Below, in pieces: positions 12,352 to 23,416 of a stretch of 64,000 bases of DNA (the first letter of the stretch is position 1; every line of letters begins with the position of its first letter). Both the position numbers and the translations under genes were made by a program. The stretch is from Protonemura montana. Taxonomy: Eukaryota > Arthropoda > Insecta > Plecoptera > Nemouridae. Under the pieces are notes generated by a model that saw only the letters and a list, made by a program, of their open reading frames with translations, had not been told where the DNA came from and made no database searches. Location of the stretch: contig OX387612.1 of the NCBI GenBank assembly GCA_947568835.1, forward strand, positions 10,232,001 through 10,296,000, read 5' to 3'.

Positions 12352-13070
12352 ATGGAGTTGTTTCTGTCATTCGTCCGCAGAAAAACGACAAACAGTTTAA
12401 ATTGTCTCTTAAATCTGCGTGGAAACAATACTGGTTACATTTACCTCTATAGAAAGGGCCTATTTTACTTAGGTAAGCAAACCAAACCCAAATCCTGTTG
12501 CACCAATTGCAATTGACGCTTCAAAAGTCACGGAAGCTAATAAAAAAAAAATAAAAAAGTTCTTCGTTCGTTAAATAAGTGTTTTGTGCAGTTCTACAGA
12601 TAATTATTTTTAAAACCTACTACATATAATTCGCAGATTTGTTTTAAATATTCTTCATTTTCCATATTTCAGGTTTCTGGGCTTCAGATGATATTCGAAG
12701 CAAATCAGCATCAGATTCCTTGCGTTTTTTATACTCTCGATTTGTCTATGTGACAGCTTGCCTCTTAACATTCATCGTTTTACCATTCGGTGCTCACAGC
12801 CATCGTAACGAGTCGTTAAACGTGCTCGTCCAACCTCTGGTATTCGATATCATAGCCTTTGGTGGTGTAGCCATCGCATGGTCTTTCATGTATCGAAGTG
12901 AAAGATTTGACAACGTTGCATGCAATTTACATAAAAAGTGTGACAATTAAGTGTTTTTATGAAGTGTTTCATACCAAATAATAGGGTAAATCACAAAAGT
13001 ATTTTTTCCCAAACAGATGGCCAAGCTTACCAACTCGTACTATATGTTTTTGATGACAACGATTGAATAA
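12352..13070 (+). pseudogene. odorant receptor pseudogene (7tm_6), internal exons deleted
   Basis: Exon 1 (12352-12472) is 121 bases, the same as in the neighbour at 14558. It encodes MELFLSFVRRKTTN and ends in GYIYLYRKGLFYLG before a GTAAGC donor. Exon 2 starts at 12673 (GFWASDD...) and matches the neighbour through RFDN (about 12917). It then runs into unrelated, intron-like sequence with a stop at 12948-12950. At 13017-13070, after a cccaaacag acceptor, lies the intact last exon (MAKLTNSYYMFLMTTIE, stop). The end of exon 2, exons 3-6 and their introns are absent, removing most transmembrane segments. One deletion explains everything, since no other frameshift or stop is seen in the kept exons. 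It could still be transcribed. Confidence 0.85.
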
Positions 13071-13084
13071 ACAACAATCCCCAA

Positions 13085-13220
13085 GATGAAATCTTGTTTC
13101 AATTGCAAACGCTTGCAATGCGCGGGGAATTTTATTGTTACGAACACTATAACCGTCTCAAAAATTGATGCCCAAAAGGGAATTTTTGAGCATCAATTTT
13201 TGAGACGGTTATAGTGTTTA
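13085..13220 (-). repeat. foldback element (tRNA-foldback family, copy 2)
   Basis: Arms AACACTATAACCGTCTC (13143 on) and its inverse (ending about 13219) flank a short centre. The shared flank with gcaaacgcttgcaat and gatgaaatctt lies on the left here, that is in the opposite orientation to copies 1 and 3. No tRNA-like centre remains. It begins about 15 bp after the pseudogene stop. Confidence 0.8.
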
Positions 13221-14557
13221 TAATAATAAAACAATCCCCTCTTTGATAGCAGGAATCACGCACATTTCAGGCGAGTATATCGTGTAACGATTGCTGGTAT
13301 TGCCTACCTGCCTGTATGTTGTTTAGTGCAGTATTCGAGGCTACCTGTTTGAACCTAGCAGACCGACGAGGCAGTCGTCCTCCAGAGTAAATTTGTTACA
13401 GAGCTTGCCTCGATAACTTTAGCGTTGTCATATCAATTCCGTGGTTGTTACGATTCTTTGCCACCACCTTCCCGAATATCGCTACAATTAATATAATTAA
13501 GTTTACAGTCAGAGGACCGGTTTTAAATTTAATATTGCTGCTGAGTAAAAGAGCCGGCAAAACGTGGTAACGGTCGGTGCCAGGTTGTCTGATGAAAGTC
13601 GCTCTTTAACTGTAAAGAAGTTTGCTGTAATTTGTTGGTTTTGCATAAAATTATGTCATGATATGAAAAGATATGATACAGATAATGATATGTGATGAAG
13701 TAAGGAACGAAAGAGCTACTGAAATTGTTCAAAAATATGTGAAATTGAGAGATGAATGGTTGCTAAGAAAGATAAATGAAAAGGTATGATCAGAAGTGGA
13801 GGGAAGAAAAGAAAAATGGAATGCAATAGAAGAGAAAGAAAACTGGATAGAGAAAGATGTGGGGAAGATGTTGGTATAGAACAATGATGTGATGTAGGAA
13901 GGCAAATGATTGGAAAGAATTTTTTACGGTTCTTAAATATTGTGTTTTTATTCATGTTTCATAAAAAAAATGTGTAAAAAATGAACTAAATATAAAAGAA
14001 ACGAAATGGTTTAAAGAAGGGCACAGCAGTATAATTCTTCAGAATAATAATAATAATAATAATAATAGCTCGTCTGTTTAGCGCATGCGCTAGTAGACGG
14101 TAAAACAGATTACATCGCGTTACACAACGCATATTACAATACATTAAATAGCTACATTAGCTCAAAAAAAGAATTGAATTCATTTTTTCTGTCCCCAAAA
14201 CAGCAAAGTTGTAAAATAACACATAAATTTTTGCTTTTATTCCACGAAACGAGAGACAAACTTGGACAAGTACAAACAAAGTAGTAATTGGTGTTGTTTA
14301 ATATTGCGTATGAATCATAACTCAACATGAAACCACGGCTTTAAAAACAACCACGCAACCAATATTGCGTATGTATAATTTTCAAATTCATTAAAGCAAA
14401 GTTAAATTTTTCATTAACTTTAGAACTATAACATGTTTGTGACAGCAATCTAAAAATGAACAACTCGCAGAAGCTAAAACAATTGAAAGCCATCACTCGA
14501 ACACGCGGGTTACATAGGGCAGTGTTCGACAGTTAGGTGCAGACTTGGGTGCAGATA
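13221..14557. other. intergenic region upstream of the odorant receptor
   Basis: No coding signal beyond short chance frames. It holds purine-rich sequence (13700-13900), an (AAT)n microsatellite at 14045-14067, and a 29-bp near-perfect palindrome at 14072-14100 centred on GCGCATGCGC. The promoter of the gene at 14558 should lie in its last part. No clear TATA box is visible. Confidence 0.4.
14072..14100. repeat. 29-bp palindrome centred on GCGCATGCGC
   Basis: CGTCT...AGACG arms enclose the perfect 14-bp palindrome TAGCGCATGCGCTA. It could be a transposon remnant or a binding site. The core resembles the NRF-1-type GCGCATGCGC motif, but there is no functional evidence. Confidence 0.5.
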
Positions 14558-17500
14558 ATGGAGTTTTCTAAATCTTTCATCCACCGCAAAACAGCGGTTT
14601 ATTACAATTATTTTATGAATCTACGCGCTGATGAAACTGGCTACATTTACTTTTACAAACAAGGATTGTTCTACCTTGGTAAGTAGATTACCTACTCACT
14701 TTTGCAACAACAAAAATCCATACTTTATCAATGTACAAAATTTTCTTGTAAGCAAAGACCTTGTTTTACCCACCCATTACTTTCCTAACTTTGATAACAA
14801 ATTGTGTTAAATTATTCTTCATTTATTCATTTTGCTCAGCTACTTTTCTTTTCCCTAAAATGTCCCCATATTTCCTTTACGAGAAAAATAGCTAACTTTT
14901 AATTATCTACTAATTCGCTTTTCCTGATTTTTTTTAACCCTTGCAAAGTCATTTTGCCTTTTTGTAATTTTTTTTTTATTCACAAAGATTTCTCGTATAG
15001 ATACTTAAAGCAATCATAAGCATGACCAGTTCTGTTCGGGAGAGAGGTTAGAGGGATGAAATTTAGTACAGCAACTTCACTCGCCTTGCTTATCAACCTC
15101 TCGACAGCTTGGATTTGTGGAGGAATCCTGCTGTTTGAGTTGTACCGTCCTTCGGAAGGGACGTTAAGCCGGTGGTCCCCTTGGTGCTCTTCGACGGGAG
15201 AAGGCTACGCGCCGACATCTGGTTTCCCCTCCCTTCTAGTCTAGGTCAGGTTCATCATCATCATCGACTCATTCACCGACGCCATTAGACCAGTGCCACA
15301 TGGCCAGATGTCACAACAGTGCGTCGTTAAACACCACTAATCAATCATCTTACATTTCCAGGTTTCTGGTCATCAGATGAACTAAACTGCAAATCAGCAA
15401 CCTACTTTCTACGCTATCTAAACTCCCGTTTCGTCTTTGGGTTCACGTGCATTTTAGCCTTCATCGTATTACCATTGGGTGCTTACAAACTTCGGCACGA
15501 GCCTCTAAACGTGCTGGTCGAACCCCTGTTATTCGATATCGTGGCATCTGGAGGTGTGGCAATATCATGGTCTCTCTTGTTTCGCATCGAAAGCTTTGAC
15601 AACCTACTCGAGGCTATGGAATTGATGAGAGAGTCTGGAAGCAAATATGAAATGAAACCTCCAGCGAATATTACTAACAGCGCGCGTAGAATGTCCGATG
15701 TGTCGTTCATTGGTGTTTTCAGTTCAGTTGCTTGTATGGTGCCTTTGTTCTTTTGGTTGCTTCACGTTATGGTAAAAAGAAGAAACATTCTTATTGGGTA
15801 AAATACTCTTAATTATCTCAACTTTTTTTTATTGATTCATAGGTTAATCTTATAATTGATTGAAATTGTTGCCATCTATATGTAAAAATATCTTAAAAAT
15901 AGGATTCTATTCTAGAAAACATTCAGAATTATATTAGTTTTAGGACTCATGTCTACTTTATCTAATCTTAGCACTAGTTTCGACAAAAACTATTTAAACA
16001 GGATTTAAATGCTAAGTGAAGAACAACTAAATTTAATTCTAGTAAAATAGTTACTTTACTCAGAGACAGCTTTGCAATATCAATTTTGTTAAAAACCCGA
16101 CTAATAACTTTGATTAACGTGCTGCAAATCTTAAAAGTATTTGATAAGTGTTTTTTATTTTTTTCTTCTTAACGGATGTCATTATGAGAATGAATTAATT
16201 TCTTTAATCATTTTTAGTATATTGGTTCTTGCATAGATTGTCTGTTACTTTATGTTTGCAAGATGATAGCGTTGAGTGTGCAGGTTCTAGGTAGAGACAG
16301 AAAGTCAATGTTGAACTTTCTGCGTGAAAGATGGCCGTCAAATGACCACCTTACCGACAAAACTGCAGAGTACCGGAACATCACGTTAAGTGGAGCCACT
16401 GTCGTATGAAATTTATTTCGATATTTCTCGCAGGTTACTCGCTTTTAAGACCTTTCACGCTCAAAAGATCTCCATCAATTTTTACCTCAACGATTCATAT
16501 ACACGTCACGATATTTTGAGTCGTTATTATTTAATTGTTGAGGTTTGTTTAAAAGGACGGCTACAAGCGCCATCTATGTTCGTCTTCCGTTACCACGTGT
16601 TGCCGGCCTCAATTGCTCAACAGGTAGCTCAAAATTAACGTTATGTCTCTTCCAATGACCTGCTCACTCAAAGGTGTTAGCATGCTTATATAGCCAAACA
16701 GAAAGACGAAACAAAGTTAAACCATTTCTAATTTGTATTTTCAACAGAGGTTGGTACCCATACGATGAGAAGGTGTCACCTTACTTTGAGCTTACGATGG
16801 CAGCAGTGATTGTGAACGCAATTTCCCTCGTCCTAATTTACTGCCTCCTGTGTGTTATGTCTTTAACGTTAGTGTTGCAAGCGTCAGGTCAAATGAGGAT
16901 TCTCAACTATAACTTGGCAAAGCTGAAGGCAAAGTCCATCGGTCTGGCAGGCAGTCACGAACGCCGTCTTGCGCTTGGGTTTGGGACTTTACAGATAGAA
17001 AGTATTTGGGGAGATCTTGAAAATAAGCTGCATCACTGTGTTAAACACCATCAGCACATCGTCAGGTAAGAAAGATTAGATTAGTTAAGAAGTCTAACGT
17101 TTATGGAAGTAGTGAAGCTTTCCACTGTGAAGTTATAAATTGCAATGTACATTCCCTGCAGGAAGTACCTGTGCTGGTTGATACTTTCAATTCTTAACAA
17201 CTACTAGTTAAATGGGCTACTATGCTAGATTGTGGATGATATGGATGATTATTATGTTTAACGACGCACTGTTTTGACTACGGGCCCTGTAGCACTGTCC
17301 TAACTGGAATATAATTATCATAGGACCTCTTGCGTGCCCTTTCCTGTAGACTATTCAAATAATAATGCATAAAAAAAGTTTAATGTAGGTACGCGACAAA
17401 TGCACAATCTTTATGCAAAAAAACAAACGTCCACTCAATGCCAGAACCTGGAACATTATACCGGACAACGGATATATAATGGCTTACCTGAGGAGGTTAA

Positions 17501-19493
17501 GACATTAAATTTGTTACAATTTAAGACTAAACTTCGACAGATTCTTACTCAAAATATATTTTATAGCATTCAAGAATTTAAATTGCACTTTAGTATTTAA
17601 TTTGTAATGAAAGTATTATATATATTTTTACTTTATTTTTATGTTTCTGTTTAACCATGTCTTGCACATCATTTTTGATTATAAAGACAAAAAATAACTT
17701 ACTTACTTACTTACTTACTTACCAAAAAGAAAAAATGATGTTTAATTGGTCAAATTGTTTTCGTTGTTCCAGTTTTGCACGCAAGATCCAGGATGCGTTC
17801 AACCCGATATTGATTTTTATCCTGATTACGAGTACGCTATTCAACGCTATGGGTGGTCTGGTAATATCACAAGTATGAAAACACATTATAGCATTGTGAA
17901 CCATTCATTCGCTTAGTGCCATATTGATTGAAAACATAACAAAAATTGGAAAAATTATTGCTGCTTAATTTTTTTAGCAAGTCAGTTCAGAGAAAAGATT
18001 TATTTTCATTTTTGACTCGTTAAAAATCGGTCTCAGTGCCGGGTTTTCCCTGATTAAAAATGATTGTGAATGAGTCATTCCACTTCAAACCAGCAAAATT
18101 GGAAAAATGTTTGCCCTTCACATCTAAGATTCTTTTAAAAATTTCAGCGTCTGTTAGCTAAGTTACCGGAAGCACAAAAGTAATTTTTTGACAATTTTAG
18201 GCCAACTAGTGTGGGAGATATGACCTTCCAAAGTTAGGCTCTTTTAGCTGTCGAAGCTTGCACGGTTTTGTATTTTAGCCGATATCTAAAAAACTACTCA
18301 AGTTACAGACTTGCGGTTTGCAGTGTTAGAAAGAACATTCACTAAAACAGATTGTTGGATAAACTTTCGAAATCTCTGTTTTTTCAAGCGACTATAACAA
18401 AAATCTATGTCTTCAAAAACGATCCACATTTTCAAAAGAATCTGAGATGTGAAAGTCAAAAATTATTTCCAAGTGTGACAGTTTGATGTAGAATTACCCA
18501 TTTACTACTTTATCATAAAATCTTAACTGTCTTTATGATGGTTTTTAGACTCAAGTCTACTTGATTTATCCTTAGCACTAGTTTTAAGAAAAACTATTTG
18601 AAATGGGTTTTGAATGCTAAGTTGAATAAGTTTTGAATTTAGCTGTCCTTTACTTAGCATTCAAAACCCATTTCAAATAGTTTTTCTTCGTACTGTCTTT
18701 TCTCTTTAATTTTCAAAAGCTTTAAAAAACATAGTTTTTAATAGTTTTTGTTTTTTGAGATGTGTAATTCCTACCCTATTGGCATTTTTTTTCAGGGTGA
18801 TTTTCAAGACGCTATGACCTACCTTTTCCTGACATTGGTGCTGATAACCTTAATGGCGTTGCTTATAATGTCCTTACTTGCCAGCCAAGTTACAGACGAG
18901 GTGCCAAGCATCCTTGATTTTATTTACTTATAAAATACTTACAAAACAAATAAAAATATGAATACTCACTAATTTTCTCCTCACAGAGCGAGCAAGTGAG
19001 AAACGCTGTCTATAGCTGTGATTGGTTCAACCAATCAGAGAGCTTTAAGCAATCAATGAGGATCATGATGTCTTTTAGTAATCAGCCTCTGGTTATTAAA
19101 ATCGCTGGCTTTATTCCGCTATCACTGGAAACATTTCATTCGGTGAGTAAAATAGCAAGTGTTTTATTACAAAAAGGCTCGTCTAAAATCAACAAAGCCG
19201 TAAATAACTTTGCCAGTAGCTACAACTTAAAGTTTTAAGCACTTAACGATGATTTCAACTCTCCATTGTTGACCCGATCCTATTTGATTTTATAAAAAAA
19301 TATATTGAAATTAAACTTTGTTGGGCGACAATGATTTGCAGACGTACAAACAAGCGAACAAGAAGTTTTTTTAAAACTTGATGAACTTGAATTCTTGGGA
19401 TTAACTATAATGTGAACGCTGTAACTTTCTTCATTGCAGTTGGGCAAGCTTACCTACTCGTACTTCATGTTCATGTTGACGACCATCGAGTAG
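14558..19493 (+). CDS. odorant receptor (insect 7tm_6 family)
   Basis: Seven exons: 14558-14678, 15362-15797, 16748-17065, 17773-17872, 18796-18900, 18987-19142, 19440-19493. All are GT-AG and in frame, giving 429 aa, the usual length. Several hydrophobic segments are clear (FVFGFTCILAFIVLPLG, FSSVACMVPLFFWLLHVMV, AVIVNAISLVLIYCLL, ILIFILITSTLF, YLFLTLVLITLMALLIMSLL). The C-terminal half has family hallmarks: LHHCVKHHQHIV at about residues 239-250; CDWFNQSESFKQSM; PLVIKIAGFIPLSLETF; and the last-exon LTYSYFMFM, ending in TTIE. Such receptors are ligand-binding subunits that pair with Orco as cation channels in sensory dendrites. The ligand cannot be predicted. Introns carry a SINE, a MITE arm, a LINE remnant and a foldback repeat. 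The pseudogene at 12352 is its tandem paralogue. Confidence 0.9.
15018..15350 (+). mobile_element. SINE, head truncated (odorant-receptor intron 1)
   Basis: Starts inside the 5S-like head (catgaccagttctgttcggg). It has a complete body (cagcaacttcactcgccttg, gtaccgtccttcggaaggga) and tail (catcatcatcatcgactcat, gtgcgtcgttaaac, aatcaatcat). It ends about 10 bp before the acceptor of exon 2. Confidence 0.85.
15938..16050 (-). repeat. dispersed inverted-repeat family copy
   Basis: Reverse-strand match to 3413-3525 (ctaatcttagcactagt, aaaaactattt, atgctaagtgaagaacaact). Non-coding, in odorant-receptor intron 2. Confidence 0.6.
16270..16520 (+). mobile_element. long-TIR transposon, solo left arm (odorant-receptor intron 2)
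   Basis: Starts CGTTGAGTGTGCAGGTTCTA and follows the left arm of the complete element at 62666-63843 (gatggccgtcaaatgacc, gagtaccggaacatcacg, gtatgaaatttatttcgat). Only one copy of the 47-bp unit is present. No matching right arm is found downstream. Confidence 0.75.
17258..17312 (-). mobile_element. SINE tail fragment
   Basis: Reverse-strand tail of the SINE (gtttaacgacgcactgtttt, then gcactgtcctaa), in odorant-receptor intron 3. Body and head are absent. Confidence 0.55.
17370..17722 (+). mobile_element. 5'-truncated non-LTR retrotransposon (LINE) remnant
   Basis: A short open frame (17400-17600) encodes YTGQRIYNGLPEEVKTLNLL followed by a KLRQIL-type end. This matches the C-terminal tail of many LINE polyproteins (W/YN-x-LP-x-E/V, then F-K-x-KL). 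About 100 bp of 3' UTR and a (CTTA)n repeat (17697-17722) follow, a plausible LINE 3' tail. The clade is not assignable from so little. In odorant-receptor intron 3, sense orientation. Confidence 0.6.
18538..18692. repeat. foldback copy of the AGCATTTAAAACCC repeat family
   Basis: Two inverted arms: about 18586-18625 (aagaaaaactatttgaaatg) and about 18655-18690 (catttcaaatagtttttctt). It belongs to the family at 3413 and 15938 and looks like a MITE with its inverted arms still present. In odorant-receptor intron 4. Confidence 0.7.
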
Positions 19494-19911
19494 TACACAA
19501 TAAGTGATAACGGTCACAATTTAATTATTACATCTCAAAATATCGATACACATGCATATCAATCGTATAGGTTAGTATTAATAAAGATTAATTGAACGAA
19601 ATAATAAAGATATTACATTTCTTTACATTCAAAACGATGGTGGCTTCACTTAGAAGCATCCTCCATTTTTGTCGCGGTGAAGAAGTTATTTGGCGGCCAT
19701 TTTGTTGAGAACACCGTTTAACATCGGCACTATGGTAATAAGCTTCTACGTAGCTTGGTCTATGATTTCACTTTAGTGTATTGGGGCTGAAAGGAAAGAA
19801 AATATATATTATTTTTTTAAACGTACTATCAAGTCAATTTCTAGACGCTTCATATATTTTTCCTCGATAGTATGTTTTTATGCATCTAGCCTGATATGAA
19901 ATGTAGGCAAG
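19494..19911. other. 3' flank of the odorant receptor
   Basis: Probable 3' UTR; AATAAAG strings near 19579 and 19603 are candidate polyadenylation signals. From about 19640 to 19735 there is a diverged similarity to the right arm of the long-TIR element (ggcggccat, tttttgtcg). No gene. Confidence 0.4.
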
Positions 19912-20492
19912 TGATGATGAAAAGGACGGTGATGAACCTTAACTAGCCTAGAAGAAAAGAGAGGAAACTGTTTCGGCCCTTGGTCTTTTTCTGTCCAAAA
20001 TCACCTGCTCAAAATCACCTGGTACAACGCGAACAACAGGATTCCTCCACAAATCCATGCTGTCGAGAGGTTGATAAGCAAGGCGAGTGAAGTTGCTGTA
20101 CTAACTTTCATCCCTTCAACCTCTCTCCCGAACAGAACTGGTCATGTGTTTGATGGTCACCCATCCAATACCTGACCCAGCGCAGTGTTGCTTAACTTTC
20201 ATCCCTCCAACATCTCTCCCGAACAGAACTGGTCATGTGTATGATGGTCACCCATCCAATACCTGACCCAGCGCAGTGGTGCTTAACTTTCATCCCTCCA
20301 ACCTCTCTCCCAAACAGAACTGGTCATGTGTATGATGGTCACCCATCCAATACCTGACCCAGCGTAGTGTTGCTTAACTTTCATCCCTCTAACCTCTCTC
20401 CCAAACAGAACTGGTCATGTGTATGATGGTCGCCCATCCAATACCCGACTCAGCGCAGTGTTACTTAACTTCAGTGATTTCACCGAGAAATA
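19912..20492 (-). mobile_element. 5S-headed SINE with four tandem heads
   Basis: On the minus strand the order is four 5S-like heads (about 20115-20492), then the body (20022-20114), then a partly deleted tail (19912-20021). Each 91-bp head carries the 5S-type A-box-like gttaagcaacactgcgctgg and the C-box-like ggatgggtgaccatc. The outermost head extends to a gatttcaccgag-type 5S start. It ends about 10 bp before Helitron A. Confidence 0.85.
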
Positions 20493-20502
20493 TTGTAAAT
20501 TA

Positions 20503-23416
20503 TTAACCTTATATAAAAGCTTTAAAATGCGATGTTCAACTTTTTAGTTTGTGGGTATGTGGCTGGCTGGGATGTAACCGGCCGCTCTACTGTTTATAGA
20601 AATTGCGAAATGAGACTCAAAACGAACGGAAATGGGCTAGAATTTTTCAGAATTAACTTTTCCATTGGCAGGCGACATTTTCACAGCGATTTAAAATCGT
20701 TTTCATGGTGAAAAGTTGCTAAATATGACGGCAAGATATCTCAGAGCCAGGCGATGCAGCTCGATTTTTAAAACTCTTTTTATACCTAAGTTTTTCTAGC
20801 CTTGAGCTCCACGGTTATTTTTCATGCATTTGTAATAAAGTTGTTGATGTAATTGAGCAAAAACACATTCAATTGCGATCGTTTAACGTGAAAAAGAATT
20901 AATTTTGCTAATAAACTGACAGCTTTGATAAATTGTTTGCTTTTTTGACACCACGGCAAGGTGTACGAAATCGTGAATGTATCTTTTCGGCAGTGCATTC
21001 AGGAAATTCAAACGTCAAATTTAAACGTCAAAGTCAACGTCAATGTCAAATTCAATTTCAAAATCTCCAAAACTGAACGGAAAACGTGTGAAATTGGCTT
21101 CTATTGTTCAAATACAGTTTTACATCTCGCTACGTCTTTTTCACGATAATTTAAAAATGTTTTAGTATAGTAAAGTATCAAAAATATTGTTGGTGTTTGG
21201 CTTGCAAGATACAAAAGAGTCACTTGATTGATCTCGACATTGTATGGTATTGTATATGATTGTAATATACTGCATGGTATTGTATGGTATTTTATTGTTA
21301 TGTATGGTATTCTTTGGTATTGGATGTTTTTGGATGGTTTTTAATATTATTGTTTGATATTTTATGGTATTGAATGAAAATGTACGGTATTCTTTAGTAT
21401 TCGACAGTATTCTATGGTATTCTATGGTATTCTATGGTATTCTATGGTATTCTATGGTGTTCTATGGTGTTCTATGGTGTTCTATGGTGTTCTATGGTAT
21501 TCTATGGTATTCTAGGGTATTCTATGGTATTCTATGATATTCTATGAATTTCTATGGTATTCTATGGTATTGTATGGTATTGTATGGTATTTTATGGTAT
21601 TCTAAGGTATTCTTTGGTATTCTATGGTGTTCTATGGTGTTCTATGGTGTTCTATGGTGTTCTATGGTGTTCTATGGTATTCTATGGTATTCTATAGTAT
21701 TCTATAATATTCTATGAAGTTCTATGGTATTCTATGATATTGTATGGTATTCTATGGTATTCTATGGTATTCTATGGTATTCTATGGTATTCTATAGTAT
21801 TTAATGGTATTCTATGGAGTTATATGGTATTCTTTGATATTTTATGGTATTCTATGGTCTTCTACGGTATTCTATGGTATTCTATGGTATTATTTTGTAT
21901 AATATAATCTTATATGGTATTCTATGGTATTCTATGGTATTCAATGGTATTCTATGGTATTTTATAATATTCTACGGAGTTCTATGGTATTATATGGAGT
22001 TAATGGTATTCTATGGTGTTCAATGGTTTTCTATGGTGTTTAATGGTATTCTATTGTGTTCTATGGTGTTCTATGGTATACTATGGTATTCTATGGTGTT
22101 CTTTGGTGTTCTATGGTGTGCTATGGTATTCTATGGTATTCTATTGTGTTCTATGGTATTCTTTGGTGTTCTATGGTATTCTATGGTATTCAATGGTATT
22201 CTATGGTATTCTATGGTATTCTTTGGTATTTTATAATATTCTATGGTATTCTATGGAGTTCTATGGTATTCTATGATATTGTATGGTATTCTATAGTATC
22301 CTATGGTATTCTTTGGTATTCTATGGAGTTCTATAGTATTCTATTATATACTATGGTATTATATAGAGTTCTTTGGTATTCTTTGATATTCTATAGTATT
22401 CTATGGTGTTCTATGGTATTCAATGGAGTTCTATGGTATTCAATGGAGTTCTATAATATTATATGGAGTTAATGGTATTCTTTGGTGTTCTATGGGGGTC
22501 TTTGGTGTTTTATGTTATTCTTTTGTGTTCTATGGTGTTCTATGGTATTCAATGGTATTCTATGGTGTTCTATGGTGTGCTATGGTTTTCTATGGTATTT
22601 TATTGTGTTCTATGGTATTCTTTGGTGTTCTATGGTATTCTATGGTAATCTATGGAATTCTATGGAATTCTATGGTATTCTATGGTATTTTTATGGTATT
22701 CTATGGTATTCTATGGAGTTCTATGGTATTCTATGATATTTTATGGTATTCTATGGTATTCTATGGTATTCTATGGTATTCTATGGTCTTCTATGGTATT
22801 CTATGGTATTGTTTTGTATTTTATGGTATTCTATGGTATTGTTTGGTATTGTTTGGTTTTGTTTGGAAGTGTATGGTATTAAATGTTTTTGGATGGTATT
22901 CTATGAAATTTTATGGGTTTCTTTGATATAATATGGTTCTCTATGGTATTTGGAGGTATTCGATAGTATTATTTGGTATCCTTTGATGATGTATGGAATG
23001 GTATTTTATTCCATATGTTCCTATGGGTTTCTATATTTTTTTATGGTATTTTTTGGTATCCTCTGGTATTTTATGAGTTTCAATGGATTTCTATGGTATA
23101 AGAAGATACTTTATGGTGTTGTTAGGAATTGAATGGTATTCGATGATACAGTTTGGTATTTTTAGGTATTCTATGGTATTGTATGGTATTGTATGGTTTT
23201 CTATTGTATTGTATGGTATTCTAGGTCCCCTTTGGTATTGTATGATATTGTTTGGTATTTTATGGGTTTGTTTGGTATTTTATGGCATTTTATTGTATTG
23301 TATTGTATTGAATGGAATTTCATGGTTTTCTATCAAAGAAAACTCGAGACACGTTTAAACCAAAATGCCCACTCCCTCAAAATCGTAAGGTGCCGATAGG
23401 CATCGGGTACTGCTAG
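20503..23416 (+). mobile_element. Helitron A, non-autonomous, minisatellite-bearing
   Basis: Left end TTAACCTTATATAAAAGC is shared with the starts of three more units at 23417, 32653 and 43968. The right end has the hairpin TGCC-GATA-GGCA, then CGGGTACTG and CTAG at 23413-23416. The first roughly 480 bp match all units. A short part with GTCAAA-type motifs (21000-21065), shared only with unit B, and a 2.1-kb decamer satellite fill the rest. No Rep or helicase is present, so mobility would depend on C or D. The 3' hairpin plus CTAG and the bases outside the array (A on the left here, T after unit B) are Helitron features. The 5' TT instead of TC is not classical. Confidence 0.8.
21243..23330 (+). 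repeat. decamer minisatellite TCTATGGTAT, about 2.1 kb
   Basis: Tandem 10-bp units with variants (TCTATGGTGT, TCTTTGGTAT, TCTATGGAGT and others). Homogeneous stretches sit inside more diverged ones, and the 3' part (22800-23330) is the most degenerate. Open frames reading YGILWYSMVF are artefacts of the stop-free repeat. The array sits directly upstream of the Helitron terminal segment. Confidence 0.95.

Noticed and set aside
21844-23399. Open frames reading YGILWYSMVF in the decamer arrays (also 44848-47340)
   Set aside because: Periodic artefacts of the TCTATGGTAT satellite inside non-autonomous Helitrons.
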